This document shows positions 53,978-63,609 of a stretch of DNA of 64,000 nucleotides, in pieces. Within the stretch, counting starts at the first letter, position 1. Every line of letters begins with the position of its first letter. Under the pieces are notes generated by a model, which saw only the letters and a program-made list of their open reading frames with translations, was not told where the DNA came from and searched no databases. The position numbers and the translations under genes were made by a program. Origin of the DNA: Paenibacillus sp. FSL R10-2782 (GTDB taxonomy: Bacteria; Bacillota; Bacilli; Paenibacillales; Paenibacillaceae); the NCBI RefSeq assembly GCF_038592985.1, contig NZ_CP151951.1, positions 3,835,001 to 3,899,000 on the forward strand, given 5' to 3'.

Positions 53978-54136
53978 GCATTTTTTTGAATTTTTTCCCT
54001 TTTTCTTTGAAAAAACAAAAAAACTCTTTCGTTTTTACGAGCAGGTGCTACTCTTGGGGGGTGCACTGCTAATCGTAAAAATAAAAGAGATTTTTCGGCA
54101 GTCGTTCTGCACTCCAATAGAAGAGTCCAGAGAGGG

Positions 54137-55921
54137 CTATCTGCCGCTGTTTACTGGTATGGGAACCGAAACGGCTCCATCCGAAATGGATGGCTTTGAT
54201 AGTGCTTGCGATCTGCCGCATAGAGCAGCGCATTCCCGAAAAGCCATTTGGCTGCACCCGCGACATGTATCCCGATCCACCAGTGCAATGGCTGCTGTGA
54301 GGGCTTCTCCTGTATGCTCGAAAAAATGCTCGTGTCCGATCATGTCGTAGCATCCGGTTTTGTGAAGTAATGCCTGCGGCTGCGGCTGGAGGCCGGAAAC
54401 AAGTACCGTTCCACCGGATTTACGATATTTCTGAATCAATTCGGTAAAGTTAGACTCTCCTGTCATATCCATAAAAGGAACCTTACCCATACGTAGCAGC
54501 AAAATTCCTTGCTGGCGGTTAGCCTGACCTCCCATCCCCGAATTTTCAAATGCCGAAGCGGCACCAAAAAATAGAGGGCCTTCCACACTATAGATCGCTA
54601 CCTGCGGGCAATCATGCTGCTCTGTAACCATATGCGCGCGGACTTTTTCATGCTTGACAGAAGGATCGGGCAATACCTTATCCACTGAAAGTGCACTGCT
54701 CATACGCTTGACGAACAGCACAACGGCCAGAATCAGACCTACTTCAACAGCCGTGGTCAGCGTCGTAAATACCGTCAGCAAAAAGGTGACAACCAGTACG
54801 ATAGAGTCTGCTGTCCGTGTCTTGAGAATGTGTGCAAAATGTTTGCGCTCGCTCATATTCCAGGCGACCACCATCAACACCGGAGCCATACTCGCCAACG
54901 GAATATTGGATGCATACGGAGCAAAAACCACCAGAATGAGCAGTACAACCAAGCCGTGTACAATACCCGACATGGGAGAAACGGCACCACTGCGGATATT
55001 TGTGGCTGTGCGCGCAATCGCCCCCGTCGCAGGAATGCCGCCAAACAGGGGTGTAAGCAAGTTGGCAACACCCTGTCCGACCAGCTCACGATTGCTGTTA
55101 TGCCGGGCTCCTGTCATGCCGTCCGCAACCACCGCTGAAAGCAGGGATTCGATAGCTCCCAGCATTGCGATGACAAGTGCGGGCGGCAGCAGCTTCACAA
55201 TCAGATCCCAGGTCACGCTTGGAACATGCAGCTCAGGCAGAGATGCCGGAATTGCCCCGTATGCGGAGCCGATCGTTGCCACCTGACCCGGAAAAAACCA
55301 GGCTGCCACCAGCGTGGATAAGAGCAGGCCAACGAGTGAACCGGGTACCTTGGGCCATTTTTTAGGCACCAGAATGAGGGCGGCAAGACAGATACCCGCC
55401 GTTAGAATACTGTACACATTCAGTGAAGGCAGGCGATGGATCAGCTCTGCCATAGAAGGCAGAAACGTTTCATGCCGCTCTACTCCGCGTAAGCCGAGAA
55501 AGTTAGCAATCTGGCCGCTGAAAATCGTCACGGCAATGCCCGCCGTAAAGCCAATCGTTACCGGCTTGGGGATGAACTTAATTAACGCGCCTAGCCTCAG
55601 CACGCCCATTAAGATGAGCATAATCCCCGCCATAAAACCGGCTATGAGCAAATTTTCATAACCGTACTGCATGACAATAGCCAGCAAAATAGGAATAAAA
55701 GCGCCCGTAGGTCCGCCAATCTGAAATTTGGACCCTCCTAACAGTGAAACCAAAACTCCTGCCACAATGGTCGTGTACAGCCCGTATTCCGGCTTTACTC
55801 CTGATGCAATGGCAAACGCCATGCCGAGCGGAATGGCCACAATTGCCACGATACTTCCGGAAATCAGGTCCTTTCGCAAAGCTCCTGCGTTATATCCCTC
55901 GAACCTTCCCATCCACTTCAT
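54137..55921 (-). CDS. SulP family anion transporter with STAS domain
   Basis: A 594-residue inner-membrane transporter of the SulP family (sulfate, bicarbonate or related anions). Ten or more hydrophobic helices cover ~18-420, with the family hallmarks IPLGMAFAIASGVKPEYGLY, FQIGGPTGAF, GFTAGIA and GGIPATGAIARTA. A STAS domain follows at ~445-545 (VAIYSVEGPLFFGAA, VPFMDMTGESNFTELI with the conserved Asp-x-Thr/Ser region). The last 40 residues are Cys-containing and unusual. ATG 55921 lies 30 nt after the ArsR gene, so the two form an operon. Confidence 0.9.
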   Translation of the reverse strand: MKWMGRFEGYNAGALRKDLISGSIVAIVAIPLGMAFAIASGVKPEYGLYTTIVAGVLVSLLGGSKFQIGGPTGAFIPILLAIVMQYGYENLLIAGFMAGIMLILMGVLRLGALIKFIPKPVTIGFTAGIAVTIFSGQIANFLGLRGVERHETFLPSMAELIHRLPSLNVYSILTAGICLAALILVPKKWPKVPGSLVGLLLSTLVAAWFFPGQVATIGSAYGAIPASLPELHVPSVTWDLIVKLLPPALVIAMLGAIESLLSAVVADGMTGARHNSNRELVGQGVANLLTPLFGGIPATGAIARTATNIRSGAVSPMSGIVHGLVVLLILVVFAPYASNIPLASMAPVLMVVAWNMSERKHFAHILKTRTADSIVLVVTFLLTVFTTLTTAVEVGLILAVVLFVKRMSSALSVDKVLPDPSVKHEKVRAHMVTEQHDCPQVAIYSVEGPLFFGAASAFENSGMGGQANRQQGILLLRMGKVPFMDMTGESNFTELIQKYRKSGGTVLVSGLQPQPQALLHKTGCYDMIGHEHFFEHTGEALTAAIALVDRDTCRGCSQMAFRECAALCGRSQALSKPSISDGAVSVPIPVNSGR

Positions 55922-55951
55922 CCTCTATAACCCTTCTTTTCTGTAGTAGCA

Positions 55952-56281
55952 TTACTTCTCGTTCCGTATACCCTCCAGCAACGAGATCGCTTCGACCAGA
56001 TGATTGTCAAAAATTTGCCGCGCCACCGCAAGCAGTTCCGTCAAGAGCGGGTCCCGCAACGAGTAAATGACCGTCGTGCCTTCCTTGATGCTGCTCACCA
56101 AATTTTTGGCGCGCAACACGGCCAACTGCTGCGATACGGCAGAGCCTTCGGAACCGAGCGCAGTCTGTAGCTCATTTACGTTCCGCTCCCCTTCACTCAA
56201 CACCTCCAGAATGCGGATGCGCAGAGGGTGAGCCAATGCTTTAAAAAAGTCGGCCTTAAATTTCTGGAGATCGCCTTCCAT
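55952..56281 (-). CDS. ArsR family transcriptional regulator
   Basis: A 109-residue winged-helix repressor: KALAHPLRIRILEVLSEGERNV and GSEGSAVSQQLAVLRAKNLVSS (recognition helix and wing) are typical. There are no cysteines, so the arsenic-type metal site is missing; it may sense another ligand or redox state. It precedes the SulP gene and probably controls it, as in other ArsR-SulP pairs. Confidence 0.88.
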   Translation of the reverse strand: MEGDLQKFKADFFKALAHPLRIRILEVLSEGERNVNELQTALGSEGSAVSQQLAVLRAKNLVSSIKEGTTVIYSLRDPLLTELLAVARQIFDNHLVEAISLLEGIRNEK

Positions 56282-56334
56282 GCTTGCTCCGTCCCCCTCA
56301 CAAAAATTGTTCAGTAAACCATCAACAATCTCTG

Positions 56335-56348
56335 AATATTTGAATATT
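56335..56348. promoter_or_regulatory. Candidate ArsR operator
   Basis: AATATT-TG-AATATT, an inverted repeat (each half is self-complementary), 54 nt before the ArsR start. Similar AT-rich dyads are bound by ArsR proteins of the BigR type. Confidence 0.4.
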
Positions 56349-56442
56349 TAGACAGTAACAGGTTTGGGTCATTTGAACTATGATTTAACTCACACCTCAC
56401 CATGATTAAAGTCACATCTTTCCATTCTCCCTCTTTTCAGGG

Positions 56443-56472
56443 TTGACAGCTTCCACAGGTTTCCATTAACAT
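56443..56472 (+). promoter_or_regulatory. Promoter of the rtcB leader
   Basis: TTGACA and TAACAT separated by 18 nt on the plus strand, starting a transcript near 56480, about 350 nt upstream of rtcB. Confidence 0.5.
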
Positions 56473-56506
56473 AGCAATTAACTTTAGGAAAAGGGGGCCG
56501 ACAGAC

Positions 56507-56599
56507 ATGACTGAGCTTTACATGATGGTGACAGACAGGCAGCATGACAAAACCATATATATGAATTTTCGTCTCATCGGCCCCGTTCGGGCGACATGA
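56507..56599 (+). CDS. Possible 30-residue leader peptide
   Basis: ATG 56507 is preceded by AAGGGGG and opens a 30-codon frame (MTELYMMVTDRQHDK at the start) that ends at TGA 56597. It lies wholly within the structured leader, so it could be a control peptide or chance. Confidence 0.2.
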   Translation: MTELYMMVTDRQHDKTIYMNFRLIGPVRAT

Positions 56600-56731
56600 T
56601 GGGTGACATCGCGCTGTCTGACAGCGTGATTAACCAGGCTTTTTTCTGTATTTAATGCTATTGGAAGGACAGGTTATTTTACGTATGAATGATGTATAGA
56701 TCATGGCGTGTAATGACACTTTCGGTGCAGG

Positions 56732-56763
56732 AAGCCGTAGACGACAAGTCTGCGGCTTTTTTT
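56732..56763 (+). terminator. Terminator inside the rtcB leader
   Basis: AAGCCGTAGAC pairs with GTCTGCGGCTT around GACAA, followed by seven T. It lies 69 nt before rtcB, so rtcB expression needs read-through or a separate promoter. Confidence 0.8.
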
Positions 56764-56831
56764 ATTTTCTTTTTAAAGCTTAATTTGTATGTCATTTTTG
56801 ATTTACATGAAGAAGGGAACTATCCAACGAT

Positions 56832-58289
56832 ATGAATATACAACACACAACAGACTCGTTCTTAGAAAAAGGACCTTACAGCCATCTTATGAAGCTTCCG
56901 GCTGGCGATTTGACCGTATATGCTTCTCAGCAGCTTTTCTCCTCACTGGATTACAAGGTGTTCGAGATGGCTAATAACAATTTACAAATTCCTGGTATCC
57001 GCTATATGGGCTATACTCCAGATGTACATGTAGGCATCGGAACCTGCATCGGTACGACTGCGGTATGGGGAATGGAGGACGGCTATGTATCTCCCTCCAT
57101 CGTCGGCAGCGATATCGGCTGCGGCATGCGTGTACACCTGACGAATTTGCACAAGGATGCCTTGAAGGAAACCAAGCTGCGCCGCAAGCTGGTCAAGACC
57201 ATTGATAAATATTTGCCAATGGAAGCCCACCAGCGGGGACATTATTCAGATATCCGGCTGGAGCATATTGTACGCAAGGGCCTGCATGGATTGCCCAATA
57301 AATATATTCCAGACAGCTACACGCCTAAAAAATCAACCTCACTCACCCATGTAGAGCACAGTAAATTCTCATTTGATGAAGAGGTACTTAATCTCGTCGA
57401 AGATCGCACGTGGCACCGGGCTCACCGACAGCTTGGCACGCTGGGTGGAGGCAATCATTTCGTTGAAATTCAGGCGATTGAGATTGCCGAGCACAACCGT
57501 GAAATAGCCGAAGCCTGGGGAATGTTCGACGGTCAGGTTGCCGTCATGGTCCACTCCGGATCACGTGCCTGGGGTGGAGCGGTCAGCCAAACCAGCTCGT
57601 CTGCCATTGCCAAAGCAATGGGTCGCCTTGGGCTTGGCACCTCTGATCCAAGGCTGGTATTTGCCCCTCTGGAGCATCCCGAAGCTGCGCATTACATCAA
57701 TATGATGTACTCGGCGCTGAACTATGCGGTGGTAAACCGACATTTGATCGCTTTTTCCGTACGTGAAGCCTTCCGTGATGTCTTTGGCACAAAGTGCGAG
57801 TTGCGCACCTTGTACGATCTGATGCACAATTATGGTTGGGAGGAATCCCACCCGGATCACGGTAATGTGTTTGTGCATCGTAAAGGGGCTACCCGCGCTC
57901 TTCCAGCCGGACATCCCGACAATCCAAAACCTTACCGGGAAACAGGACATCCGGCCTTGATTCCCGGTTCTATGGGGACGTCCTCCTATATTATGGTCGG
58001 CCTGCCGGGCGGACAGGATAACTTCCACTCCATTTGCCATGGAGCGGGCCGTATCCGTTCACGCTCTGCGACCAAACGGCTCGTAAGTGTGGACGATTTT
58101 GCCGGAGCACTTGGTGTAGGGACAGACGACGAGATTGTGGTCAATCAGTCATCGCTGGAAAGCATTCTCGACGAATCTCCCCAAGCCTACAAAAATGTAG
58201 ATGATATTATTGAAAGTGTCACCGGGGCAGGACTCGCAGCCGTTGTAGCCAAATGCAAGCCGCTGGCCGCCCTGAAAGGAGCCAAATAA
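56832..58289 (+). CDS. rtcB: RtcB family RNA-splicing ligase
   Basis: A 485-residue GTP-dependent RNA ligase that joins 2',3'-cyclic phosphate or 3'-phosphate ends to 5'-OH ends. Signatures: PDVHVGIGTCIG, IVGSDIGCGM (Mn ligands), LGTLGGGNHFVEIQ, VMVHSGSR and HGAGR with the guanylated His at ~403. The family is normally ~400-480 residues, so it is full length. AAGGG lies before ATG 56832. The next gene, an AAA+ ATPase, starts directly after its stop; no archease gene is present. RNA repair after stress or toxin cleavage is the likely role. Confidence 0.92.
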   Translation: MNIQHTTDSFLEKGPYSHLMKLPAGDLTVYASQQLFSSLDYKVFEMANNNLQIPGIRYMGYTPDVHVGIGTCIGTTAVWGMEDGYVSPSIVGSDIGCGMRVHLTNLHKDALKETKLRRKLVKTIDKYLPMEAHQRGHYSDIRLEHIVRKGLHGLPNKYIPDSYTPKKSTSLTHVEHSKFSFDEEVLNLVEDRTWHRAHRQLGTLGGGNHFVEIQAIEIAEHNREIAEAWGMFDGQVAVMVHSGSRAWGGAVSQTSSSAIAKAMGRLGLGTSDPRLVFAPLEHPEAAHYINMMYSALNYAVVNRHLIAFSVREAFRDVFGTKCELRTLYDLMHNYGWEESHPDHGNVFVHRKGATRALPAGHPDNPKPYRETGHPALIPGSMGTSSYIMVGLPGGQDNFHSICHGAGRIRSRSATKRLVSVDDFAGALGVGTDDEIVVNQSSLESILDESPQAYKNVDDIIESVTGAGLAAVVAKCKPLAALKGAK

Positions 58290-59570
58290 TTGAGTATAGA
58301 CATCCCAGCTATTTACGAATTTGATGAACGTACGGATGGGCGTATTACCGGCTATGCCGCTTATGCCCGTCTGATCGACGGCATCAGTGAGGCCCTATAT
58401 AACCGCTATGGCGTAAAATATGAGCTGTATGCCAGCGACGATCCCAATATTGAGTATTGGGACTTGCTGGAGGAGGACATTCGTTCAGGCAGCCCGGATC
58501 TGGAGCATGTGGCACGGGTCTTTGATCGCTTAGAGGAACGTACCATCCAATATGACGATGACGGGCCCACTCCAGAATACGGCGTGCACCTGTCGATGCG
58601 TAATAATGTATTCGCCTATCCCAAATGGGGCATCGCGCTGGCGCGGGTTCCCTTTTTCCGTGAGAATGGCGTATACAATGAAGATTACGTATTTGCGACA
58701 GGCGATCAGGAACTGCAAGGCTTCCTTGCAGGCGTACGCGGGCGTGAACGCAAGCAGAACATGAAACGGGTCACCGTCTTTACTGACACAAGCCGCGGAT
58801 TATCCCGGCAGGCAGAGCCTATTACCCGTGCCATTACGCGGGATGACGTTATTTTGAAAGCGGAAATCAAGCGGGATATTTTCCGTTCACTCGATCAGTT
58901 TTTTGAAGCAGATCGTACCTTCTATCAGACTTATAATATTCCTTACAAACGCGGTATTCTGCTGTATGGCCATCCGGGCAACGGGAAAACAACGCTTGTT
59001 AAATCTATTGCGAGCAGCGTACCGGGTCCGGCCGCCTACTGGCAAATTACGGAGTATACAACCAGTGAATCGGTCAAAGAGGTATTCGAGGCGGCTACCC
59101 GTCTGGCTCCGATGGTGCTGGTCATTGAGGATATTGATTCCATGCCGCAGGAGGTTCGTTCCTTTTTCCTGAATACGCTTGATGGTGCTACTTCCAAGGA
59201 GGGTATCTTCCTGATCGGAACGACCAATTATCCCGAAAAAATTGATCCGGGTCTGATGAATCGGGCGGGTCGTTTCGATCGCGCCTATGAAATCAGTCTG
59301 CCGGACGAAGCACTGCGATTAGCGTATCTCAAGCTGCGTAACTTCCTTGTTTTTGCAGGAGAGACAGGTACACAGAAGGCGGCAGCGATGACTGACGGCT
59401 TCTCCCTGGCCCAGCTCGGAGAGCTGTATGTCAGCACTGCACTGGAATGGCATGAGAGTGGAAAAACAGATATTGAGCTGATTATTAAAGGTATGAGAGG
59501 CGAGCTAGATAAGAGCCGCAAGCAGGACTGGTTAAAAAATGTAGCCGAAGGACGCGTTGGATTCTTCTAA
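58290..59570 (+). CDS. AAA+ ATPase coupled to RtcB
   Basis: A 426-residue protein starting at TTG 58290 directly after the rtcB stop; AAAGGAG lies 8 nt upstream inside rtcB. The N-terminal ~190 residues have no recognised domain. The AAA+ module at ~195-400 has Walker A GHPGNGKTT (~227), Walker B MVLVIEDID (~275), sensor 1 GTTNYPEK and the arginine finger MNRAGRFDR, placing it near the classical/BCS1-like AAA proteins. Strict linkage to rtcB suggests that it remodels RtcB or its RNA substrate, perhaps replacing archease; this is inference. Confidence 0.85.
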   Translation: MSIDIPAIYEFDERTDGRITGYAAYARLIDGISEALYNRYGVKYELYASDDPNIEYWDLLEEDIRSGSPDLEHVARVFDRLEERTIQYDDDGPTPEYGVHLSMRNNVFAYPKWGIALARVPFFRENGVYNEDYVFATGDQELQGFLAGVRGRERKQNMKRVTVFTDTSRGLSRQAEPITRAITRDDVILKAEIKRDIFRSLDQFFEADRTFYQTYNIPYKRGILLYGHPGNGKTTLVKSIASSVPGPAAYWQITEYTTSESVKEVFEAATRLAPMVLVIEDIDSMPQEVRSFFLNTLDGATSKEGIFLIGTTNYPEKIDPGLMNRAGRFDRAYEISLPDEALRLAYLKLRNFLVFAGETGTQKAAAMTDGFSLAQLGELYVSTALEWHESGKTDIELIIKGMRGELDKSRKQDWLKNVAEGRVGFF

Positions 59571-59583
59571 ATCATCATAAAAA

Positions 59584-59633
59584 CGAAAAACCTCTCATGC
59601 CCATAATGGCGCATTTAGAGGTTCTTCTTTTTT
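59584..59633. terminator. Bidirectional terminator
   Basis: AACCTCT pairs with AGAGGTT around an inner ATGC/GCAT, with T runs on both strands. It ends the rtcB unit and the amino-acid transporter operon. Confidence 0.75.
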
Positions 59634-59645
59634 CCAGCTTCGTTT

Positions 59646-60398
59646 TTATTCTGTTTCCCCGCTCAACCGATTTAAAAACTGAATAGCTCGTGAACTGGTG
59701 GGCTGCTCCAGAACCTCATGTGGCGTCCCCTGTTCAACGATCACACCCTGATCCATCAAAATAACATGGTCAGCGACCTCGGCGGCAAACTTCATTTCAT
59801 GGGTGACAATGACCATGGTCATGCCTTCGGCAGCCAGTTGCTTCATAACTTTAAGCACCTCGCCTACCAGCTCGGGATCAAGCGCAGAGGTCGGCTCGTC
59901 GAACAATAGCACCTCAGGCTCGACCGCCATTGCCCGGGCAATACCGACCCGCTGCTGCTGTCCGCCTGACAACTGATGTGGATAGGATTCCGCTTTGTCC
60001 GCCAGTCCCACCTTTTTAAGCAGCTCCAATCCGCGTTTGCGTGCCTCGTCCTTACTCTTCTTCTGAACGGTGACTTGGCCCTCCATTACATTTTGAACTG
60101 CTGTCATATGCGGGAACAGGTTGTAGGATTGAAACACCATACCCGTTCGCTTGCGCAGCGCCAAGACGCTTTCCTGCCGCAGCTTCGTTTCTTTGGCAAA
60201 ATTCAGTGCAATATCCCCAACCTGAATCTCACCCTGATCGGGAACCTCCAGCAAATTCAGACAGCGCAAAAGCGTTGTTTTACCAGAGCCGGACGGGCCG
60301 ATGATCACCAGCACCTTCCCTTTATCCAACGTCACATTAACACCCTTCAGCACCTCTAGCGAGCCGAACGATTTGTGTATATTCCGAATTTGGATCAC
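59646..60398 (-). CDS. Polar amino-acid ABC transporter ATP-binding protein
   Basis: A 250-residue ATPase of the GlnQ/TcyN group: Walker [10 protein letters not shown], signature LSGGQQQRV, Walker [13 protein letters not shown] and switch ITHE-type VTHEM. Q-loop [12 protein letters not shown] is typical for amino-acid importers. The start is GTG 60398, 9 nt after AAGGAG. Last gene of the operon with permease and binding protein. Cystine or a related amino acid is a possible substrate but not provable here. Confidence 0.9.
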   Translation of the reverse strand: MIQIRNIHKSFGSLEVLKGVNVTLDKGKVLVIIGPSGSGKTTLLRCLNLLEVPDQGEIQVGDIALNFAKETKLRQESVLALRKRTGMVFQSYNLFPHMTAVQNVMEGQVTVQKKSKDEARKRGLELLKKVGLADKAESYPHQLSGGQQQRVGIARAMAVEPEVLLFDEPTSALDPELVGEVLKVMKQLAAEGMTMVIVTHEMKFAAEVADHVILMDQGVIVEQGTPHEVLEQPTSSRAIQFLNRLSGETE

Positions 60399-60412
60399 CG
60401 GTACAATCTCCT

Positions 60413-61081
60413 TTATCTAACGGAAAAACGGCTCAGCCGCTTCTCCAGGTAATTTTGCAGCACGGTCAATACGGTGCTAAACAGCAGATAAATAACCCCC
60501 GCCTCGGTATACACCAATAACGGCTCATACGTGGTGGCTACAATCTGGTTAGCTGTTCTGAACATTTCCACATAGGTGATGGTCGCAGCTAGCGAAGTAT
60601 CCTTGACCAAACTGATGAAAGAATTCGCTAACGGCGGTACGGACACACGGGCTGCTTGCGGAAGCACGATACGTCGCAGCACTTGCCAGCGTGTCATTCC
60701 CAAGGAATATCCCGCCTCCCACTGGCCTTCCTGAATGGATATAATTGCCGCACGCATAATTTCGGAGCCATAAGCCCCCACGCTGAGCGTAAAGCCGATC
60801 ACTGAAGCTATAAATGGATCCAGCGTAATGCCAACTGAAGGCAAGCCGTAGAAAATAATATACAATTGCACCAGCAACGGTGTTCCACGAATCACCCACA
60901 CATAGAAGCCGGAAATCAGCTTGAGTATTTTCCATTTGGACAGTCGAGCCAACGCCGTAACCAGCGCCAATATCAAGCCCAGAGCAAAAGAGATAAGTGT
61001 GAGCGGAATCGTAAAAGAAACCCCTGCTTTCAGCAGAGGCAGTAATGAATCGATAATAATTTGTATCTGGCGATCATCCAT
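60413..61081 (-). CDS. Polar amino-acid ABC transporter permease
   Basis: A 222-residue permease with about five membrane helices and the His/Glu/Gln/Arg family motif [22 protein letters not shown]. The EAA-like loop is [26 protein letters not shown] (given as [18 protein letters not shown]). Between binding protein and ATPase genes in a compact operon; probably a homodimer. Confidence 0.9.
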   Translation of the reverse strand: MDDRQIQIIIDSLLPLLKAGVSFTIPLTLISFALGLILALVTALARLSKWKILKLISGFYVWVIRGTPLLVQLYIIFYGLPSVGITLDPFIASVIGFTLSVGAYGSEIMRAAIISIQEGQWEAGYSLGMTRWQVLRRIVLPQAARVSVPPLANSFISLVKDTSLAATITYVEMFRTANQIVATTYEPLLVYTEAGVIYLLFSTVLTVLQNYLEKRLSRFSVR

Positions 61082-61155
61082 TGTGCAGACATCCTTTAAA
61101 AAGATAAATTTGCGAAAGTCCGGTTCGACATGGCGAGACTCCGGTTATTCGGGTG

Positions 61156-62007
61156 TTATTTGGATACGTCGGCTCCAAAATATTTCTCGGAAATTTTCAG
61201 GTACGTACCGTCAGCCTTCATGTCAGCCAGCGCTTTGTTAACTTCCTTGATCAAGTCTTCGCTACCTTTATTAAAAACAGCCGCGCTGTGTGAAGCATCT
61301 GGAGATTCATCTACCTTTTTGATGGGAGCGTCAGGCTTTTGCTTCTTCAAATCAAGATAGGACAAACCATCATTGACGGTCGCATCGACCCTTTTGGATG
61401 TCAGGAGACCAATCGCCTGATCGAATCCATCCGTTGCCACAATTTCCGCGCCATTGCTCTTCGCGATTTGAGTCAGGTTGCTGGTCAGGGATTGCCCGGC
61501 CTTTTTACCTTTCAGATCAGCAAACTTTTTGATGTCATTATTATCTTCGCTCACGATCAGCACTGCCTTGGAGACAATATATGGATCGGAGAAATCGTAT
61601 TTTTGCTTGCGTTCATCTGTAATGGACACTTCATTGAACACCGTGTCAAACCGTTTGGAGTTCAATCCCGCGAATATACCATCCCATTGCGTTTCAATAA
61701 ACTCCGGCTGTACGCCCAGACGCTTACTTACTTCAGTTGCAATATCAACGTCGAAGCCTGTCAGCTTACCAGCAGCATCATGGTAGGTAAATGGAGCATA
61801 GGTACCTTCCGTACCGATTCGCAGCTTGCCGCTCGCTTTTACAGATTCCAAAGTAGCTGTGGCGGTTGTATCTGCTTTTCCATTAGTAGACCCGGCTTCC
61901 CCGGTTGAAACATTATTTGAATTAGCACCTTTGTCGTTGTTGCCGCAGGCCGAAACCAGCAAAGCCATTACGATCAGTACGACTGGTAAAAATCTAAATT
62001 TTTTCAT
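61156..62007 (-). CDS. Amino-acid-binding lipoprotein of the ABC transporter
   Basis: A 283-residue lipoprotein, solute-binding family 3. Signal MKKFRFLPVVLIVMALLVSAC with lipobox Cys at ~21, a Thr/Asn/Gly-rich linker, then KLRIGTEGTYAPFTYHDAAGKLTGFDVDI-type core (motif GTEGTYAPFTY and TGFDVDIATEV), GLNSKRFDTVFNEVSITDERK and FADLKGKKAGQSLTSNL. Start ATG 62007 was chosen because it begins the signal peptide; longer frames add a hydrophilic leader. It has a promoter at 62064. Confidence 0.9.
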   Translation of the reverse strand: MKKFRFLPVVLIVMALLVSACGNNDKGANSNNVSTGEAGSTNGKADTTATATLESVKASGKLRIGTEGTYAPFTYHDAAGKLTGFDVDIATEVSKRLGVQPEFIETQWDGIFAGLNSKRFDTVFNEVSITDERKQKYDFSDPYIVSKAVLIVSEDNNDIKKFADLKGKKAGQSLTSNLTQIAKSNGAEIVATDGFDQAIGLLTSKRVDATVNDGLSYLDLKKQKPDAPIKKVDESPDASHSAAVFNKGSEDLIKEVNKALADMKADGTYLKISEKYFGADVSK

Positions 62008-62063
62008 GTTAACCACACTCTTTTCCTTTTTCTTGATAACCCGGCACGTAGCTGGCTCATTGA

Positions 62064-62092
62064 ATAGTACATCATTCATTTTTACACGTCAA
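62064..62092 (-). promoter_or_regulatory. Promoter of the amino-acid transporter operon
   Basis: TTGACG and TACTAT are 17 nt apart on the minus strand, giving a leader of about 50 nt. Confidence 0.6.
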
Positions 62093-62304
62093 TGCTTTTA
62101 TCCAATAATCCCTATGCAAAAGGTGAGCTATAAAATTTCTGGGCTCAAAGTTATCCTAGGTTGACTCATTCATAGACAGACTATTCATTTGATCTATCCT
62201 CACAGTAACTTTTTTCTGTACCTTTACGTCCAAGGTTTCGTATAATAGATTTCAATATGAAGATTAGTAATATTTACCTCGTCTTTGAATGAAAGGAAGG
62301 CATT

Positions 62305-63606
62305 ATGGAAACCCAAAATTCAACCCTATCCTCTGCTTCACCCGAAGGAAGACGTTCAGCTTGGGCCACCTTCACTTCGCCTTTAAGGCAATCCAAAGCG
62401 TTCACTCTACTGTGGCTTGGACATTGGATCGCTATGCTGGGAACCTCGGTCACCACCGTCATTTTGCCACTGGTTATCTATTCCCTGACCGGCTCGACTA
62501 CAATCATGGGTCTGGCGATGACTGTCTATATGCTGCCTAACGTGCTTATTCTGCCCTTTGCCGGGATGATCGTGGATCGGATTGACCGAATCCGTCTGCT
62601 TCTGTTCACCAACATTGCCCGCTTTGGGCTGATGTTCGCTGCGGCGGTGTTGATGTTTACCGACGGGATGAAACTGCCGTATCTGTTCGTTGGCCTTGCC
62701 TTATACGGATTGATGGACGGTATCTTTAATCCGGCTTATTCTGCCCTGCGCGCACAGGTATTTACGCCGGACATTCGCAATGCGGCTAACGCGCTCAGTC
62801 AGATTAGTATTCAAGCCGTCCGCCTTCTCGGCCCTCCACTGGGCGGCTTCATTGTATCCTTCACCTCACCAGGGGTCGGCTTTGGTCTGGATTCTGTCGC
62901 CTATCTGATATCTTTTGCCTGCTTCTGGATGCTGAGCAGTCATTTGGCCTCGATCATCGGTAAGCGCCAGGCAAATGCAGAACAACAGGATCAGGAAGGT
63001 CAGCATTTTCTCAAAGATTTTATTGCGGGCTTTACGATTCTTAAAAGTCATCCGTGGCTGTGGATTACGATTCTGGCTTTTTCCTTCATTAATATTTGTT
63101 ACTCAGGCATTATTGCAGTACTCATTCCGTGGCTGTTCAAGGTTCATCATAGCTACAGTCCAGTCGTGTATGGCGTTGCGATGGCAAGCAGCGGCATCGG
63201 CGCTATGCTGGGTGCCTTTGTATACGGGTCGCGCAAGCACTGGAAGCATCGCGGCCTGCTCGCTTACCTTGGAGCTTTTATCAGCGGGCTTGCTTTATTA
63301 TTGTTGTCTGTAGTCACCTGGATGCCGGGACTGATTATGAGCATGATGCTTGAAGGGTTCGGCATTATGATATTTGCAATCATTTGGGAAACAAGCCTTC
63401 AGGAAATGGTTCCCGCCGAATCCTTTGGCCGTGTAGCCAGTCTGGATCTAATGTTTTCCTTTGCCTTACTGCCTGTAGGCTATCTGGCTGTGGGTGCGAT
63501 GGCGGACAAGCTTGGCGGCATTTTCACTATCGGTCTATTTTCAACCGTTGGCATGTGCATCGTGTTGGGTGTCTTATGTGTTCCACATATCAGACGGTTT
63601 CAATAA
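62305..63606 (+). CDS. MFS transporter
   Basis: A 433-residue major facilitator with about twelve helices. The N-terminus is hydrophilic (~1-30); FAGMIVDRIDRIR is the loop between helices 2 and 3, and helix 5 has RLLGPPLGGFIVS. It resembles the MFS_3 group of macrolide or siderophore-type exporters. GAAAGGAAGG lies before ATG 62305. It stands alone; the substrate is unknown. Confidence 0.87.
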   Translation: METQNSTLSSASPEGRRSAWATFTSPLRQSKAFTLLWLGHWIAMLGTSVTTVILPLVIYSLTGSTTIMGLAMTVYMLPNVLILPFAGMIVDRIDRIRLLLFTNIARFGLMFAAAVLMFTDGMKLPYLFVGLALYGLMDGIFNPAYSALRAQVFTPDIRNAANALSQISIQAVRLLGPPLGGFIVSFTSPGVGFGLDSVAYLISFACFWMLSSHLASIIGKRQANAEQQDQEGQHFLKDFIAGFTILKSHPWLWITILAFSFINICYSGIIAVLIPWLFKVHHSYSPVVYGVAMASSGIGAMLGAFVYGSRKHWKHRGLLAYLGAFISGLALLLLSVVTWMPGLIMSMMLEGFGIMIFAIIWETSLQEMVPAESFGRVASLDLMFSFALLPVGYLAVGAMADKLGGIFTIGLFSTVGMCIVLGVLCVPHIRRFQ

Positions 63607-63609
63607 AAA

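Larger units (their letters stand above)
56480..56765 (+). ncRNA. Structured leader or small RNA before rtcB
   Basis: Between the promoter at 56443 and a strong terminator at 56732 the sequence can fold: GGGGCCGA at 56493-56501 pairs with TCGGCCCC at 56577-56584, enclosing ~75 nt, and CGCTGTC with GACAGCG forms a second hairpin near 56611-56631. No known riboswitch class was recognised. Confidence 0.4.
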
